Shown piece after piece: positions 17,882 to 29,116 of a stretch of 64,000 nt of DNA. The first letter of the stretch is position 1, and every line of letters begins with the position of its first letter. A model generated the notes under the pieces. The model searched no databases, had not been told where the DNA came from, and saw only the letters and a list, made by a program, of their open reading frames with translations. The position numbers and the translations under genes are program-made. The stretch lies in assembly GCF_002835935.1 (NCBI RefSeq), contig NZ_PJCF01000086.1, positions 62,001 through 126,000 of the forward strand, written 5' to 3'. Origin of the DNA: Paraglaciecola sp. MB-3u-78. GTDB lineage: Bacteria; Pseudomonadota; Gammaproteobacteria; Enterobacterales; Alteromonadaceae.

Positions 17882-18163
17882 CTACTGCTTTTTCTTGAAC
17901 ATGGCGAGCATTCGGTCAGTCACTAAATACCCTCCCACCACGTTTATAGTCGCCAAAAAGACCGCGAATGCTCCAAGATAAGTGGAGTATTCTCCCATGC
18001 TGTCACTACCAGCTAAGGCCAGCGCCCCTACAACTGTGATACCAGAGATTGCATTAGCACCAGACATCAAAGGCGTATGTAATGTAGCAGGGACTTTTTG
18101 AATCAGTTCAAAACCAACAAAAATTGACAGTAGTAAAATAAATACTAAATATACGGCGTCCAT
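17882..18163 (-). CDS. pntAB: NAD(P) transhydrogenase alpha subunit, membrane part
   Basis: 93 residues corresponding to the C-terminal membrane portion of PntA, encoded separately here as in many marine and alpha-type systems. It has three hydrophobic helices (VYLVFILLLSIFVGFELI, ANAISGITVVGALALAG, YLGAFAVFLATINVVGGYLV) and ends in a short basic tail (MLAMFKKKQ). The conserved HTPLMSGANAISGI segment is clear. Its ATG overlaps the stop of pntAA by one base (TAATG). Confidence 0.96.
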   Translation of the reverse strand: MDAVYLVFILLLSIFVGFELIQKVPATLHTPLMSGANAISGITVVGALALAGSDSMGEYSTYLGAFAVFLATINVVGGYLVTDRMLAMFKKKQ

Positions 18164-19335
18164 TAGAATCCCTCTTTTTTACTTGTGGTTTGATTATTAG
18201 CCTCATAAACAGACTTAAGCATGGCATTCACTACTTGCCCTTGATGAGTAATGATACAGCCAGACTGAACTTCGTCTTCAAGATCCAGCTTAAAAACATT
18301 GTCTTCTTTGTGCCAAAATTCGCTGATTAAATTAAACAGGTTGTTGCTGTACATTTGAGTGGCATGTTTGGCAACCCCATTTGCCCAATATCCAGTGCCT
18401 ATAATGGTCACCCCATTATGCTGGATAATTTCACCGGCTATGGTGCCTTCGACGTTACCGCCATTTTCAGCGGCCATATCAACTATCACACTGCCAGCTT
18501 GCATCGATTCAACCGTTTTTAGGTCGATGAGCATGGGGGGGTTGCGCCCAAATAACTGAGCTGTGGTGATCACAATATCTGACTCGGCAATACATTTAGC
18601 TTGTTCCCGTTGCTGAATTTGCATTTGCTCTGGTGTCAAAGCCTGAGCATAACCCTGCCCTGTCTCACCGGTTTCACCTAAATCGATATGCAAAAACTTG
18701 GCACCCAAGGATTGCACTTGTTCAGCTACCACAGTGCGAGTATCGAATGCCGTTACACTGGCCCCTAAACGTTTAGCCGTAGCGATAGCTTGTAAACCTG
18801 CCACCCCAGCACCTATTACAAATACTTTAGCGGGCTTAAGGGTGCCTGCTGGTGTCATCATCATAGGTAAAACACTATCAAGTTGATTAGCCGCTTGCAT
18901 CACCATAACATAACCAGCCAAACTGGCCTGAGAACTGAGGGCATCCATCTTTTGACAGCGACTAATGCGCGGGATCATTTCCATGCTAATGCTGGTGATT
19001 TCGTTGTCGCACAGACTGGCTACAAAGCCCTTCTCATTAAATGGGTCTAAATAGCTCACGATAAGCGTGTTGGGTTTTAAATGACGGAGATCATCGGTAC
19101 TAAGTTTATGCAAACTAGGCACAATGTCAGCATTGGCTAAGATATCAACGCGACTCGTCACAATCTCTGCCCCAGCCGCTACATATTCTTCATCACTCAC
19201 ATGGATATGCTTACCGATACCGGCTTGCACATGCACAGTAGCACCCAATAATTTGTATGCCTTAACGTTTACTGGTAACACAGCACAACGTTTTTCCTGT
19301 GGCTTAAGCTCAGCAGGGAACCCAAGAATTGTCAT
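18163..19335 (-). CDS. pntAA: NAD(P) transhydrogenase alpha subunit, NAD-binding part
   Basis: 390 residues of soluble domain I, which binds NAD(H). It is related to alanine dehydrogenase. It starts with the typical MTILGFPAELKPQEKRCAVL, has the nucleotide-binding turn VFVIGAGVAGLQAIATAKRL followed by an acidic Asp (TAFDTR), and VIVDMAAENGGNVEGT. It is split from the membrane portion, which is the next gene. The ATG has a GAGG ribosome site. It is the first gene of the operon. Confidence 0.96.
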   Translation of the reverse strand: MTILGFPAELKPQEKRCAVLPVNVKAYKLLGATVHVQAGIGKHIHVSDEEYVAAGAEIVTSRVDILANADIVPSLHKLSTDDLRHLKPNTLIVSYLDPFNEKGFVASLCDNEITSISMEMIPRISRCQKMDALSSQASLAGYVMVMQAANQLDSVLPMMMTPAGTLKPAKVFVIGAGVAGLQAIATAKRLGASVTAFDTRTVVAEQVQSLGAKFLHIDLGETGETGQGYAQALTPEQMQIQQREQAKCIAESDIVITTAQLFGRNPPMLIDLKTVESMQAGSVIVDMAAENGGNVEGTIAGEIIQHNGVTIIGTGYWANGVAKHATQMYSNNLFNLISEFWHKEDNVFKLDLEDEVQSGCIITHQGQVVNAMLKSVYEANNQTTSKKEGF

Positions 19336-19716
19336 AGAAACCTCAAAAGTTAATGTACTTTAATAAATATGGCTTATTTAAGAGTAGAATGTAAATTCAT
19401 AGTATTTATAGTGGGTATGAAATTGGATGCTGTTTAGCGAACGAATAAGGAAACAGCCATCATTTGACATTAGTATTACCAGTGGCCATTTTTAAATCTA
19501 ATTTTTGTTGTATTTATGTTATACGTTGTACCTACCGCTCAAATATGGGCTTAGGCTAGCCTCATAAGCCTACAGACACAGGTTTATTAATATTTCTACT
19601 GGTCGCTGCTGATCAAAATTTCATTACCAATAATAATTACAATATTATGTCATCTCAAAATGTATATTTATGTGATTTAACTGATAAGATCTGGTTTATT
19701 TTTTTAAAGGTATATT
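19336..19716. other. Divergent gap between pntAA and the RDD gene
   Basis: 381 bases, AT-rich, presumably holding promoters for both directions. No convincing gene, hairpin or operator repeat was found. Confidence 0.5.
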
Positions 19717-20232
19717 GTGAAATCTTCGCACCCACAACACATTCGAGCAAATTTCTTACGCAGACTAGCTGCCATGGTGTATGACGTTTTAGTTGCTGTT
19801 GCTGTCGGCATGTGTGCGGCAATGATAATGGTAGTAGCTATGTTGATACTAGTAGAAAATAATATCTTGAGTAATCAAGGTTATGAGGGTTTTAGTGAGC
19901 TAATGCAGCATTCCTTTGCCTACAAACTAATCCTGCAAGTTTGGGTAGGTTTATGGGTAGTAGGCTTTTTCTTGTGGTTTTGGCGAAATGGTGGTCAAAC
20001 TATAGGTATGAGAGCGTGGCGCCTACGTTTATTTAGTACCAATGACAAACCTTTTGGTTATAGACGCGCACTGTTGCGTTTAATATGTTCATTTGGCGGA
20101 TTAGGTACTATTTTAGTGTTATTCGATTTCAAATCTAAACAATCATTGCAAGACAGGATCGCTAATACTGAAATATTGGTGCTTAGCAAAGAAGATAACC
20201 ATCATTCATCTTGGGGCAAGATTCAAGAATAA
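19717..20232 (+). CDS. RDD-family inner-membrane protein
   Basis: 171 residues with the RDD pattern: Arg in FLRRLAAMVYD with Asp in the first helix, long hydrophobic helices (VLVAVAVGMCAAMIMVVAML, ILQVWVGLWVVGFFLWFW), the conserved GGQTIGMRAWRLRL turn and a third helix. It ends in SKQSLQDRIANTEILVL. The family is widespread; some members have been linked to transport or stress, but the role here is unknown. The start is a GTG at 19717 with AAAGG 6 bases upstream. It converges on lptG with 11 bases between stops, the position this gene commonly has beside lptFG in this order (from memory). Confidence 0.88.
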   Translation: MKSSHPQHIRANFLRRLAAMVYDVLVAVAVGMCAAMIMVVAMLILVENNILSNQGYEGFSELMQHSFAYKLILQVWVGLWVVGFFLWFWRNGGQTIGMRAWRLRLFSTNDKPFGYRRALLRLICSFGGLGTILVLFDFKSKQSLQDRIANTEILVLSKEDNHHSSWGKIQE

Positions 20233-20243
20233 ATGGGCAGACG

Positions 20244-21311
20244 CTAGCCTTTCCTTTGCAACATATAGATTGAAAAAGCAGCAAATACTAAGCTGGGTAA
20301 AGCCGCCCCCATAAACGGCGGCAGATGGTAAACCAAGCTTAAAGCACCAAAGACTTCATTACTCACAAAAAATCCAAAACCGGTTAACACCCCTAAGATG
20401 ACTCGCGCACCCATAGTGACGCTGCGTAACGGCCCAAAAATAAACGACAAAGCCATTAACAACATTACACCCACAGATAAAGGTTGCAGTACTTTTCGCC
20501 ACAGGGCCAACTCGTATCGACTTGGATCAAGACTGTTATTATTACTATAGTTAACATACTCAACTAACCCCCGAATCGACAGCGCTTCAGGTTTGACTGT
20601 TACCACGCCAAGTTTGTCTGGTGTGAGTGTTGACAACCACACACCTTTTTCAAGTTGCTTGAATCGGATCCTCTGATCGCCAATAAAGGTGTATTTGACT
20701 TGCTCTAATTGCCAACCCTTCTCGCTATAATTCGCCTGCAAAGCACTGGTGATTTGTCTTAGCACCAGATTCTCATCGAACTCGTACACATTCACTTTAC
20801 GCAAAGTCTTGGTATCGACCACTTCACCGATACTAACGAAGTTCTCACCATCCTTTGCCCAGGTTATTTTGTCAGAAGCAAATAAGCTACCGCCAGAAAT
20901 AGCCTGAGTACGAATTTCTTTCGCTTTTGTTTCTGTAACAGGAGCCACCCATTCACCGATAAACATCACAAATAACATCATTAACAGAGCTGATTTCATA
21001 GCAGAAGTAATAATATTCCATCGGCTTTGACCGGCGGTTTGCATCACAACCAATTCGCTGTTGCTTGCCAAGATCCCCATGCCTATTAACCCTCCAATCA
21101 GGGTAGCCATAGGGAAAAACTGTTCTAGCTCTCTGGGTAAACTAAGTAACACATACACTGAAGCGACGGTCATATCATAACTGCCACGCCCTACCTGTTT
21201 CATTTGTTCAATAAATTTAATTAAGGCGCTCAAGCCTACCAATACACTCAAACTCAGTGCAGTTGTCGCCAACAATGTCTTAGCGATATACACATCGAGT
21301 ATTTTAAACAT
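20244..21311 (-). CDS. lptG: LPS export ABC permease LptG
   Basis: 355 residues. LptG pairs with LptF as the inner-membrane permease of the LptB2FG transporter, which extracts lipopolysaccharide for transfer along the Lpt bridge. It begins MFKILDVYIAKTLL and has two N-terminal and four C-terminal-side membrane helices flanking a periplasmic beta-jellyroll (about 130-260). The conserved FFPMATLIGGLIGMGILASN cytoplasmic coupling region is clear. The ATG at 21311 is preferred over that at 21317 because AAGGAG lies 6 bases upstream. It overlaps lptF by 8 bases. Confidence 0.95.
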   Translation of the reverse strand: MFKILDVYIAKTLLATTALSLSVLVGLSALIKFIEQMKQVGRGSYDMTVASVYVLLSLPRELEQFFPMATLIGGLIGMGILASNSELVVMQTAGQSRWNIITSAMKSALLMMLFVMFIGEWVAPVTETKAKEIRTQAISGGSLFASDKITWAKDGENFVSIGEVVDTKTLRKVNVYEFDENLVLRQITSALQANYSEKGWQLEQVKYTFIGDQRIRFKQLEKGVWLSTLTPDKLGVVTVKPEALSIRGLVEYVNYSNNNSLDPSRYELALWRKVLQPLSVGVMLLMALSFIFGPLRSVTMGARVILGVLTGFGFFVSNEVFGALSLVYHLPPFMGAALPSLVFAAFSIYMLQRKG

Positions 21312-22413
21312 GGACATCTCCTTTTAATCGAGCGCGCAGCTTTACGCCAAAAGGTCGCCCTTTTAGTAATAATGCCGCTCCAATAGATAACAGCACTGCA
21401 TGCACCCACCATAATCCAAGCTGAGGAGGTATATTGCCATCTTCCAATGCCTTGCGGCCCGCCATTAGCAGCATAAAATAGCCTAGGTATAGCATCAATG
21501 CAGGAAACATTTTCCCGAAGCGACCTTGTCTAGGATCAGCGGCACTGAGAGGCACCGCAATCAGTACTAAAAAGGGTAGCGATAAAGGAATGGCAATACG
21601 CCAATGAAGTTCTGCTAGAGCATCTACCGATGGGTCCGATATCAAGTCGGCGGTTGGATAGGCACTTAATTTTCTGCGCTTTTTTTCAGGCTGTTGTTCG
21701 GCAATTTGAATTTGATACTCTTCAAACTCAACAACGCGATAATCTTGCCTACCCACTTCACCTTCATATTGTTTGCCTTGGTTAAGTATCAGTTTTTGGG
21801 CGCCATTTGCTTGCTCTTGTATGCCTCCGCTGTTGGCATAAACAATTCGCACGTTTTCAGAATCGGAGTCATTATCTCTTTGTGCTAGAAAAACTTTTCT
21901 TAAGGGGCTTTGACTATTATCGATGTCATGTACAAATATCACCGCTTGCTGATTGGCAGTTTGTTCGAAACGTCCAGGTATCAAGCTTGTTAGGCCACTT
22001 TGTGCACCGACCTTTTCTTCAAGTTGATAAGTACTTTCAACGGATAAAGGCGTTAACCACAGCGTTAAACCCGCTGTGAATAAAGCCATAAAAAAAGCAA
22101 GGATCAGCATAACACGGGTGATATACCATTCACTGATGCCACATGCCCGCATGACAGTCATCTCACTGTCGACGTACAGCCGGCCATGTGCCAACATAAT
22201 GCCCAGAAAAAGGCTGAGTGGTAACACTATTGATGCTAAAACCGGCGAATACAGAGCCAAAAAACCTAAAACTAAGCCAGCAGGGATTTCACCTTCTGAC
22301 GCATCAGCCAATACTCTGACAAATTTCTGTGTAATAAAAATAGCCATCAACAGCATAAAAATTGCCAGTTGAGATTTCAAAGTTTCTTTCATTAAATAGC
22401 GGAAAATCAGCAC
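21304..22413 (-). CDS. lptF: LPS export ABC permease LptF
   Basis: About 369 residues, partner of LptG in the lipopolysaccharide exporter. The frame is open to 22449, but the family start (V/M-I-I-RYL-x-ETLKSQLAI) matches the GTG at 22411-22413, giving VLIFRYLMKETLKSQ; a GGATG site precedes it. Membrane helices at both ends flank the jellyroll domain. LPLSLFLGIMLAHGRLYVDSE matches the coupling helix, and PLSAADPRQGRFGKMFPALM the C-terminal conserved loop. It is divergent from pepA across about 250 bases, the classic gammaproteobacterial arrangement. Confidence 0.95.
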   Translation of the reverse strand: MLIFRYLMKETLKSQLAIFMLLMAIFITQKFVRVLADASEGEIPAGLVLGFLALYSPVLASIVLPLSLFLGIMLAHGRLYVDSEMTVMRACGISEWYITRVMLILAFFMALFTAGLTLWLTPLSVESTYQLEEKVGAQSGLTSLIPGRFEQTANQQAVIFVHDIDNSQSPLRKVFLAQRDNDSDSENVRIVYANSGGIQEQANGAQKLILNQGKQYEGEVGRQDYRVVEFEEYQIQIAEQQPEKKRRKLSAYPTADLISDPSVDALAELHWRIAIPLSLPFLVLIAVPLSAADPRQGRFGKMFPALMLYLGYFMLLMAGRKALEDGNIPPQLGLWWVHAVLLSIGAALLLKGRPFGVKLRARLKGDVHV

Positions 22414-22661
22414 AACACATCCAAGGGAAAGTAGTATTTTTAGTGGCACTATGGGAAATTTTAAGTAAACTTAACGTTTTCACAAGTTTAATTTATAAAT
22501 TGTACGTATTTAAAGCACTCAGCCACGATCTTATTTACAGATTATGTCCGGCTGAAGTTAATCTTACAATAATATAGCTGTATTACCCAATGTCACCTTT
22601 AAATTATTCATTAAAAGGAAGAATGGTTGCAGTATTATTCATCATGTAACGAGGATTCAAA

Positions 22662-24167
22662 GTGGAATTTAGCGTAAAAAGTGGCAGTCCAGAAAAACAA
22701 CGCAGCGCCTGTATTGTGGTGGGTGTGTTTGAGCCTAGGCGTCTCACATCTGTCGCCGAACAGCTCGATATTATTAGTGAAGGCTATATTAGCAACTTAC
22801 TCAGAAGAGGGGATTTGGAAGGTCAAGCCGGTCAAATGTTGTTGCTTCACCATGTTCCTAACATCTTAAGTGAACGAGTATTGTTGGTAGGTTGTGGCAA
22901 AGAACGCGAACTAGACGAGCGTCAATACAAACAAATCATCTCCAAAACGATTAAAACGCTCAATGAAACAGGTTCGATGGAAGCGGTTAGTTTCTTGACT
23001 GAATTACATGTTAAAGGTCGCGATACCTACTGGAAAGTGCGTCAAGCCGTAGAAGCGACACAAGATTCTCTATACACCTTTTTGCAGCTTAAAACCAAAA
23101 AAGGTGAATTACGTAGACCACTTCGAAAAATCGTTTTTAATGTATCCACACGTCGCGAGTTATCCATTGGCGAACGAGCACTTGAGCATGGTTTAGCCGT
23201 AGCAAAAGGCGTTAAAACGGCGAAAGATGTTGCCAATATGCCACCGAATATTTGTAATCCTAAATATCTACTTGAGCAAGCAGAAGGTTTAGCCGTCACT
23301 TATGAAAATCTGCATGTTAGCTCAGTGAATGAGAAACAGATGGACGAGTTAGGTATGCACTCATATTTGGCGGTGGGCCGTGGCTCTGTGAATGAGTCAA
23401 TCATGACTATTATGGAACATAAAGGTGGGCCATCAGATCAAGCGCCAATCGTTTTAGTCGGTAAAGGATTAACCTTCGATTCTGGTGGTATTTCTATCAA
23501 ACCAGGCGAAGCCATGGATGAAATGAAATATGACATGGGGGGTGCAGCTGGGGTATTAGGCGCAATGCATACCATCAGTGCTCTGAACCTGCCAGTTAAT
23601 ATTGTCGGTATTCTAGCGGGTTGTGAAAACATGCCTGATGCCAACGCATACCGTCCCGGTGATATTTTAACCACTATGTCAGGCCAAACAGTTGAAGTGC
23701 TCAATACCGATGCCGAAGGACGTTTAGTATTATGTGATGCATTAACCTATGTAGAACGTTTTGATCCTGAGTTGGTCGTGGATGTTGCTACATTAACGGG
23801 GGCTTGTGTTGTGGCTTTAGGCAAACATGCTAGTGCCGTATTCAGTAACCATAATCCTCTTGCTCATGAATTGATCAATGCATCTGAACAAAGTGGCGAT
23901 AAGGCTTGGCGTTTACCTTTATGGGATGAATACCAAGACCAAATCGAAAGTCCTTTTGCCGATATGAGTAATCTCGGTGGCCGTCCTGCAGGCGCGATTA
24001 CGGCAGCCTGTTTTTTATCTCGTTTTACTCGCAAATATAACTGGGCTCATATGGATATTGCAGGCACAGCTTGGGTTGGCGGTAAAGAAAAAGGGTCAAC
24101 AGGTCGGCCTGTACCTATGTTATCTCAGTTCTTAATGAACCGTGCAGGTATTGAAACTGAAGATTAA
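22662..24167 (+). CDS. pepA: Leucyl aminopeptidase (M17)
   Basis: 501 residues, cytoplasmic two-zinc aminopeptidase that removes N-terminal residues from peptides. In some bacteria it also binds DNA. The C-terminal catalytic domain shows the metal and active-site segments [26 protein letters not shown] and the signature [10 protein letters not shown]. The start is a GTG at 22662 with GAGG upstream. Divergent from lptF and followed by holC and valS, as in most relatives. Confidence 0.97.
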   Translation: MEFSVKSGSPEKQRSACIVVGVFEPRRLTSVAEQLDIISEGYISNLLRRGDLEGQAGQMLLLHHVPNILSERVLLVGCGKERELDERQYKQIISKTIKTLNETGSMEAVSFLTELHVKGRDTYWKVRQAVEATQDSLYTFLQLKTKKGELRRPLRKIVFNVSTRRELSIGERALEHGLAVAKGVKTAKDVANMPPNICNPKYLLEQAEGLAVTYENLHVSSVNEKQMDELGMHSYLAVGRGSVNESIMTIMEHKGGPSDQAPIVLVGKGLTFDSGGISIKPGEAMDEMKYDMGGAAGVLGAMHTISALNLPVNIVGILAGCENMPDANAYRPGDILTTMSGQTVEVLNTDAEGRLVLCDALTYVERFDPELVVDVATLTGACVVALGKHASAVFSNHNPLAHELINASEQSGDKAWRLPLWDEYQDQIESPFADMSNLGGRPAGAITAACFLSRFTRKYNWAHMDIAGTAWVGGKEKGSTGRPVPMLSQFLMNRAGIETED

Positions 24168-24194
24168 TCACGCCCTTTAGGAACCACTTCGTAT

Positions 24195-24662
24195 ATGTCA
24201 AATGTAACGTTTTATCTGCTTGATGAAACAGACGACACACACCAACAGCCAGCGCACTTTGCGCTGGCTTGTTTGTTGGCGACCCGCTGTTATCGGAACA
24301 AACAAAAATGTTTAGTTTATTGTGAAGATCAACAACAGGCCGAACAATTTGATGAATTATTATGGCAGTTGCCCAACGATGCCTTTGTTCCCCACAATTT
24401 GGCCGGAGAAGGTCCGATAGGCGGCGCCCCAGTTGAAATATGTTGGCAAACACCCAGCCAATTTAATCGACCCATACTCATTAATTTAGCTGATAACATT
24501 CCCGATTTTCATCAACGATTTAGACAAGTCATTGATTTTGTGCCTGCAAAAGAGCAACTCAAACCTCAGGCCAGAGAACGATATAAACAATATAGAGCGG
24601 CAGGTAATCAACTCGATACCCTACCCGCCTCAAGCATTAACGAGGCACACAATAATGGATAA
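24195..24662 (+). CDS. holC: DNA polymerase III chi subunit
   Basis: 155 residues. Chi links the clamp loader to single-stranded DNA-binding protein during replication. The N-terminal segment [11 protein letters not shown] is typical, followed by [20 protein letters not shown] and [11 protein letters not shown]. It lies 27 bases after pepA and overlaps valS by 8 bases, the conserved pepA-holC-valS order. Confidence 0.94.
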   Translation: MSNVTFYLLDETDDTHQQPAHFALACLLATRCYRNKQKCLVYCEDQQQAEQFDELLWQLPNDAFVPHNLAGEGPIGGAPVEICWQTPSQFNRPILINLADNIPDFHQRFRQVIDFVPAKEQLKPQARERYKQYRAAGNQLDTLPASSINEAHNNG

Positions 24663-27507
24663 GATATTTAATCCACAAAATATAGAACGCGATATATACC
24701 AAAAATGGGAAGAAAGCGGACAATTTAAACCTTCTGGAGAAGGCGAATCCTACAGCATCATGATACCGCCCCCAAACGTGACGGGCAGCCTGCATATGGG
24801 CCATGCGTTTCAACAAACGATTATGGATGCGTTAACCCGATACAAACGTATGTCGGGCAATAATACCTTATGGCAAGTGGGCACTGACCACGCAGGTATT
24901 GCCACTCAAATGGTAGTGGAGCGAAAGTTAGCAGCAGAGAATAGCCCCACTCGTAAAGAATTAGGCCGCGAGGCTTTTATCGACAAAATTTGGGAATGGA
25001 AAGCCGAGTCAGGTAATACTATTACCAACCAGATGCGTCGCTTAGGTGCCTCAGTGGATTGGGAACGTGAGCGTTTCACCATGGACAAGGGGCTTTCAAA
25101 CGCAGTAAATGAAGTATTTGTGCGCCTGCATTCAGAGAACTTAATCTATCGCGGTAAACGCCTAGTTAACTGGGATCCTAAGTTTCATACCGCCATATCC
25201 GACCTAGAAGTTGAAAGTAAAGACAAAAAAGGTCACATGTGGCACTTTCGTTATCCTTTAGCTGATGGGGTTAAAACGACTGATGGCAAAGATTACCTAG
25301 TAGTCGCAACAACCCGACCTGAAACAGTGTTAGGTGATACTGGTGTAGCCGTTAATCCGGAAGATCCCAGATATAAAGACTTGATTGGTCAGTTTATCGA
25401 TTTACCTTTAGTGAATCGTCGTATTCCTATCGTTGGCGACGAACATGCAGATATTGAAAAAGGCACAGGCTGCGTAAAAATAACCCCAGCCCATGACTTT
25501 AACGATTATGAAGTCGGTAAACGTCATCAATTACCGATGATCAATATTTTGAGTTTCTCTGGTGAAATTCGCCAGCAAGCTGAAATATTCGATACTAAGG
25601 GTGAAGCAACTGATGCCTTAAATTCAGCCATACCTGAAGAGTTTCAAAACTTAGACCGTTTTGCAGCCCGCAAAGCCATAGTGGCCAAATTGGATGCAAT
25701 AGGCTTATTAGAATCAGTAAAAGACCACGACTTAACGGTGCCTTATGGTGATAGAAGTGGTGTGGTAATTGAACCTATGTTGACCGACCAATGGTATGTA
25801 CGTGCAGCATCTTTAGCTAAAGTCGCTGCAGATGCCGTCACCAATGGCGAGATTGAATTTGTACCTAAACAATATGAAAATATGTACTTTTCTTGGATGA
25901 ATGATATCCAAGACTGGTGCATTTCCCGTCAATTGTGGTGGGGCCATAGAATACCAGCTTGGTACGATGAACAAGGTAAGGTGTATGTGGGGCGCAACGA
26001 AGCAGAAGCCCGTGCAGCAAATGGCTTGGCCGCTGATGTCGTACTCAGACAAGATGACGATGTATTAGATACTTGGTTTTCCTCTGCGCTGTGGACGTTT
26101 TCTACACTAGGTTGGCCTGAAAATACTGAAGACTTAAAAACTTTCCATCCTACTGATGTGTTGGTCACCGGTTTCGACATCATTTTCTTCTGGGTAGCCA
26201 GAATGATCATGATGACAATGCATTTTGTAAAAGATGAAAATGGCAAACCACAAGTGCCTTTCAAAACAGTGTATGTGACCGGCCTTATTCGTGACGATGA
26301 GGGTAATAAGATGTCTAAATCAAAAGGTAATGTTATCGACCCTTTGGATATGATAGACGGAATTTCCCTCGAAAATTTACTCGAAAAACGCACCGCTAAT
26401 TTGATGCAGCCAAAAGAGGCTGAAAAGATCAAGAAACAAACAGCAAAGCAGTTCCCTGATGGAATAGAGTCCCATGGAACAGATGCTCTTCGTTTTACCC
26501 TTGCAGCACTTGCCTCTACCGGCCGAGATATCAATTGGGATATGAAACGCTTAGAAGGCTACAGAAACTTCTGCAACAAATTATGGAATGCCAGTAACTT
26601 TGTGCTGATGAATACCCAAGAACATGACTGTGGATTTAACTCAAATTCCCATATGAGGCTCTCACTTGCAGATAAATGGATCATCGGGGAATACCAAAAT
26701 ACGATAAAGACTTATCGTGATGCCATGGATACCTACCGTTTTGATATTGCCGCACATACTTTATACAAATTCACCTGGGATCAGTTTTGTGGTTGGTATA
26801 TAGAATTAACCAAACCTGTTTTATTGCAAGGAAGCGAAGAACAACAGCGCGGTACTCGGCATACTCTCGTCACTATCTTAGAGTCTTTACTAAGATTGAT
26901 GCATCCTATTATACCGTTTATTACAGAGACTATTTGGCAAGATGTATCTCCTTTGGCTAACTGTCATTCTGCCACTATCATGAATCAGGCTTACCCTGAA
27001 TATGATGCTGCCAAGGTTGATGCCACAGCGATGCAAGATCTGGAATGGGTCAAAGCGTTTGTATTATGCATTCGTACAATTCGCGGTGAGATGGATATCG
27101 CCCCAAGCAAACCGTTACCTGTATTGCTCCGTAATGCCTCTGCTGAAGACATAAGACGGCTTGAAGAGAACGGGATATTTTTACACGCAATTGCCAAGCT
27201 AGAGTCTGTGACAGCTTTAAGTGAAGATGACAAAGCACCGGTTTGTGCTACATCTTTATTGGCCTCACTTGAAATTATGATCCCCATGGCAGGCTTAATT
27301 GATAAAGATGCGGAATTAGCGAGGATTGCCAAAGCCTTGGATAAATTAGAAAAAGATTTTGCTCGTACGCAGGGTAAACTTTCTAATGAAAAGTTTGTGA
27401 GTAATGCCCCTGACGTTGTGATTGAAAAAGAAAAAGCTAAGTTAGCAGATTTCACCATGCAGATGGGCAAACTACAAGAACAGCGCAGCAGCATTGAATC
27501 TTTATAG
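24655..27507 (+). CDS. valS: Valyl-tRNA synthetase
   Basis: 950 residues, a class I aminoacyl-tRNA synthetase charging tRNA-Val. The ATG at 24655 gives [20 protein letters not shown], the normal family start; the frame is open further upstream but only in the shadow of holC. The HIGH-type motif is GSLHMGHAF (about residues 45-53) and the KMSKS motif is NKMSKSKGN (near 551). An editing domain lies between, and the C-terminal coiled coil ([18 protein letters not shown]) is intact. Full length, no oddities. Confidence 0.97.
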   Translation: MDKIFNPQNIERDIYQKWEESGQFKPSGEGESYSIMIPPPNVTGSLHMGHAFQQTIMDALTRYKRMSGNNTLWQVGTDHAGIATQMVVERKLAAENSPTRKELGREAFIDKIWEWKAESGNTITNQMRRLGASVDWERERFTMDKGLSNAVNEVFVRLHSENLIYRGKRLVNWDPKFHTAISDLEVESKDKKGHMWHFRYPLADGVKTTDGKDYLVVATTRPETVLGDTGVAVNPEDPRYKDLIGQFIDLPLVNRRIPIVGDEHADIEKGTGCVKITPAHDFNDYEVGKRHQLPMINILSFSGEIRQQAEIFDTKGEATDALNSAIPEEFQNLDRFAARKAIVAKLDAIGLLESVKDHDLTVPYGDRSGVVIEPMLTDQWYVRAASLAKVAADAVTNGEIEFVPKQYENMYFSWMNDIQDWCISRQLWWGHRIPAWYDEQGKVYVGRNEAEARAANGLAADVVLRQDDDVLDTWFSSALWTFSTLGWPENTEDLKTFHPTDVLVTGFDIIFFWVARMIMMTMHFVKDENGKPQVPFKTVYVTGLIRDDEGNKMSKSKGNVIDPLDMIDGISLENLLEKRTANLMQPKEAEKIKKQTAKQFPDGIESHGTDALRFTLAALASTGRDINWDMKRLEGYRNFCNKLWNASNFVLMNTQEHDCGFNSNSHMRLSLADKWIIGEYQNTIKTYRDAMDTYRFDIAAHTLYKFTWDQFCGWYIELTKPVLLQGSEEQQRGTRHTLVTILESLLRLMHPIIPFITETIWQDVSPLANCHSATIMNQAYPEYDAAKVDATAMQDLEWVKAFVLCIRTIRGEMDIAPSKPLPVLLRNASAEDIRRLEENGIFLHAIAKLESVTALSEDDKAPVCATSLLASLEIMIPMAGLIDKDAELARIAKALDKLEKDFARTQGKLSNEKFVSNAPDVVIEKEKAKLADFTMQMGKLQEQRSSIESL

Positions 27508-27528
27508 GGTGTAGTGATGAGTAGGGGA

Positions 27529-27552
27529 TGTGTTATCAATAGGGGTAACACA
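27529..27552 (+). terminator. Hairpin after valS, weak terminator candidate
   Basis: TGTGTTATC (27529-27537) pairs with GGTAACACA (27544-27552) through one G-T pair around a 6-base loop. No T-run follows, so intrinsic termination would be weak. It could instead act as an mRNA-stabilising end. Confidence 0.35.
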
Positions 27553-27613
27553 TTCTCGCTATCTTTAGTTCTGTGATAAAATTCAATAGAAGATTTTTAC
27601 GAGGAAGGAGAAA

Positions 27614-29116
27614 TTGGCCATATACTTTCGGCGCTTAATCGTTTTGCATATACTTTTAATGAGTATAGTGGCAAGTGCCGCTGCTACAACTGAAAAACAC
27701 TTAACCTTAGTCTTTGCTGGTAATATGCCTGACATAAGTAAACATACTTATGGCACCTTCACAGACCTTTCAGGTTTACTAGAAAAAATCAGAGCCAAAA
27801 AAACGCCGACTATTTTTACCTTTGGCGGAGGTAGTTTAGGGCCTAGTCCTTTTTCCAGTTTAGACAAGGGCTCTCACATCATTGACATTCTCAATACCTT
27901 AGAGCCTGATTTAATGACGCTCACCAAACGTGAGTTTAGCTATTTCGAAGATGAGCTTACATTGCGCTCTTATGAGGCGGCATTCCCAATCGTCAGCAGC
28001 AACCTTTATGACCCACTCATTAATAGTAACCTCGAAGGCATTTTAACTAGTCTCATTGTCGAAAAAGAAGATGTGAAAGTGGGGTTTATTTCAATTCTAG
28101 ACGAAGATGTGGTTGAAGAGTATTCACTAAAAAGAGCCAGTGTACTTGAACCCCGAGAGGTTATTCAGCAGCAAATTGACCTTCTCAAACAAAAAGGCGC
28201 TGAATTATTGGTGTTAGTTTATTCAAAAGAAAGGGATTATTACCAAACTCTTATATCTGAAAATCAAATAGATTTTGCTTTACGGATATTGCCAACATCT
28301 GCAAGTAACCACACTCAACTTCAGCCTAACAGGGTGTATTCTATTTCAAGCAAAGAGCCAATAATAGTACTTCGTATTAGTTGGCAGGCTAAGGGACAAG
28401 AGAAAAAAATCACCATTAAAACGTCAAAACATAATTCTGCGTATATACCTACTAAACCAACCACTGCATTGTTGATTGATGAATACAACCAACGACTCAA
28501 CCGACTTCTAAACCAAGAAATTGGTTTTTTTGGAAGTGAAATACTCACATCCAGAAGTTTAGTCCGAACCAGGGAAATGCCCTTTGGAAACTTTATTGCT
28601 GACGTACTAAAAGACTATGCTAAAACAGATATTGGGTTAATCAATTCGGGAATGATCCGTGGTGACAAACGTTATACCAAGGGCTCAATCATTACCCGTA
28701 AAGACATTGCCACAGAGTTACCTTTTAGGGAACATATCGCAGTTTTATCTGTGACAGGTGCACAATTAATACAAGCTTTAGAAAATAGCGTCAGTCAAGT
28801 TGAACACGCTGAAGGACGTTTTTTACAAGTATCGGGTATTTCATTTACTTATTCCCTTGAAAAACCTGCTGGCAAGCGGATACAAAGCGTACACATTAAT
28901 GGAAATACATTAAACCCTGAGCAAAAGTATTCGGTCGCCACCTCTGATTACCTAGCCAACGGGGGGGATGGTTACGATGTTTTTCAGAATGCACTACACA
29001 ACGATAAGTACACTCATAAGTCTTCTGGGGTGTCACATGCTGTCACTCGAATGATACAACTGCAAAAAACAATTGAGCCTAAAGTTGAATTCAGAATAAG
29101 GCGAGTAGCTGAATGA
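27614..29116 (+). CDS. Secreted 5'-nucleotidase-like protein with degenerate metallophosphatase site
   Basis: 500 residues with an N-terminal signal peptide (FRRLIVLHILLMSIVASAAA). The whole resembles the UshA/5'-nucleotidase family. The C-terminal substrate domain is well kept (PFGNFIADVLKD, LINSGMIRG, GGDGYDVF). In the N-terminal metallophosphatase domain the metal-binding D-x-H position reads VFAGNMPDI and the expected GNHE motif reads TKREF, so catalytic metal ligands appear lost. It may be a nucleotide-binding periplasmic sensor rather than an enzyme (inference). The start is a TTG at 27614 with AAGGAG 4 bases upstream. It overlaps the next gene, a diguanylate cyclase, by ATGA. Confidence 0.85.
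   Translation: MAIYFRRLIVLHILLMSIVASAAATTEKHLTLVFAGNMPDISKHTYGTFTDLSGLLEKIRAKKTPTIFTFGGGSLGPSPFSSLDKGSHIIDILNTLEPDLMTLTKREFSYFEDELTLRSYEAAFPIVSSNLYDPLINSNLEGILTSLIVEKEDVKVGFISILDEDVVEEYSLKRASVLEPREVIQQQIDLLKQKGAELLVLVYSKERDYYQTLISENQIDFALRILPTSASNHTQLQPNRVYSISSKEPIIVLRISWQAKGQEKKITIKTSKHNSAYIPTKPTTALLIDEYNQRLNRLLNQEIGFFGSEILTSRSLVRTREMPFGNFIADVLKDYAKTDIGLINSGMIRGDKRYTKGSIITRKDIATELPFREHIAVLSVTGAQLIQALENSVSQVEHAEGRFLQVSGISFTYSLEKPAGKRIQSVHINGNTLNPEQKYSVATSDYLANGGDGYDVFQNALHNDKYTHKSSGVSHAVTRMIQLQKTIEPKVEFRIRRVAE

Noticed and set aside
24532-24654. Upstream extension of the valS frame
   Set aside because: It lies fully within holC in another frame; the ATG at 24655 gives the conserved valyl-tRNA synthetase N-terminus.
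25929-26534. Long open frame on the minus strand inside valS
   Set aside because: Shadow of a highly conserved synthetase gene; no family features and no sensible start or neighbour context.
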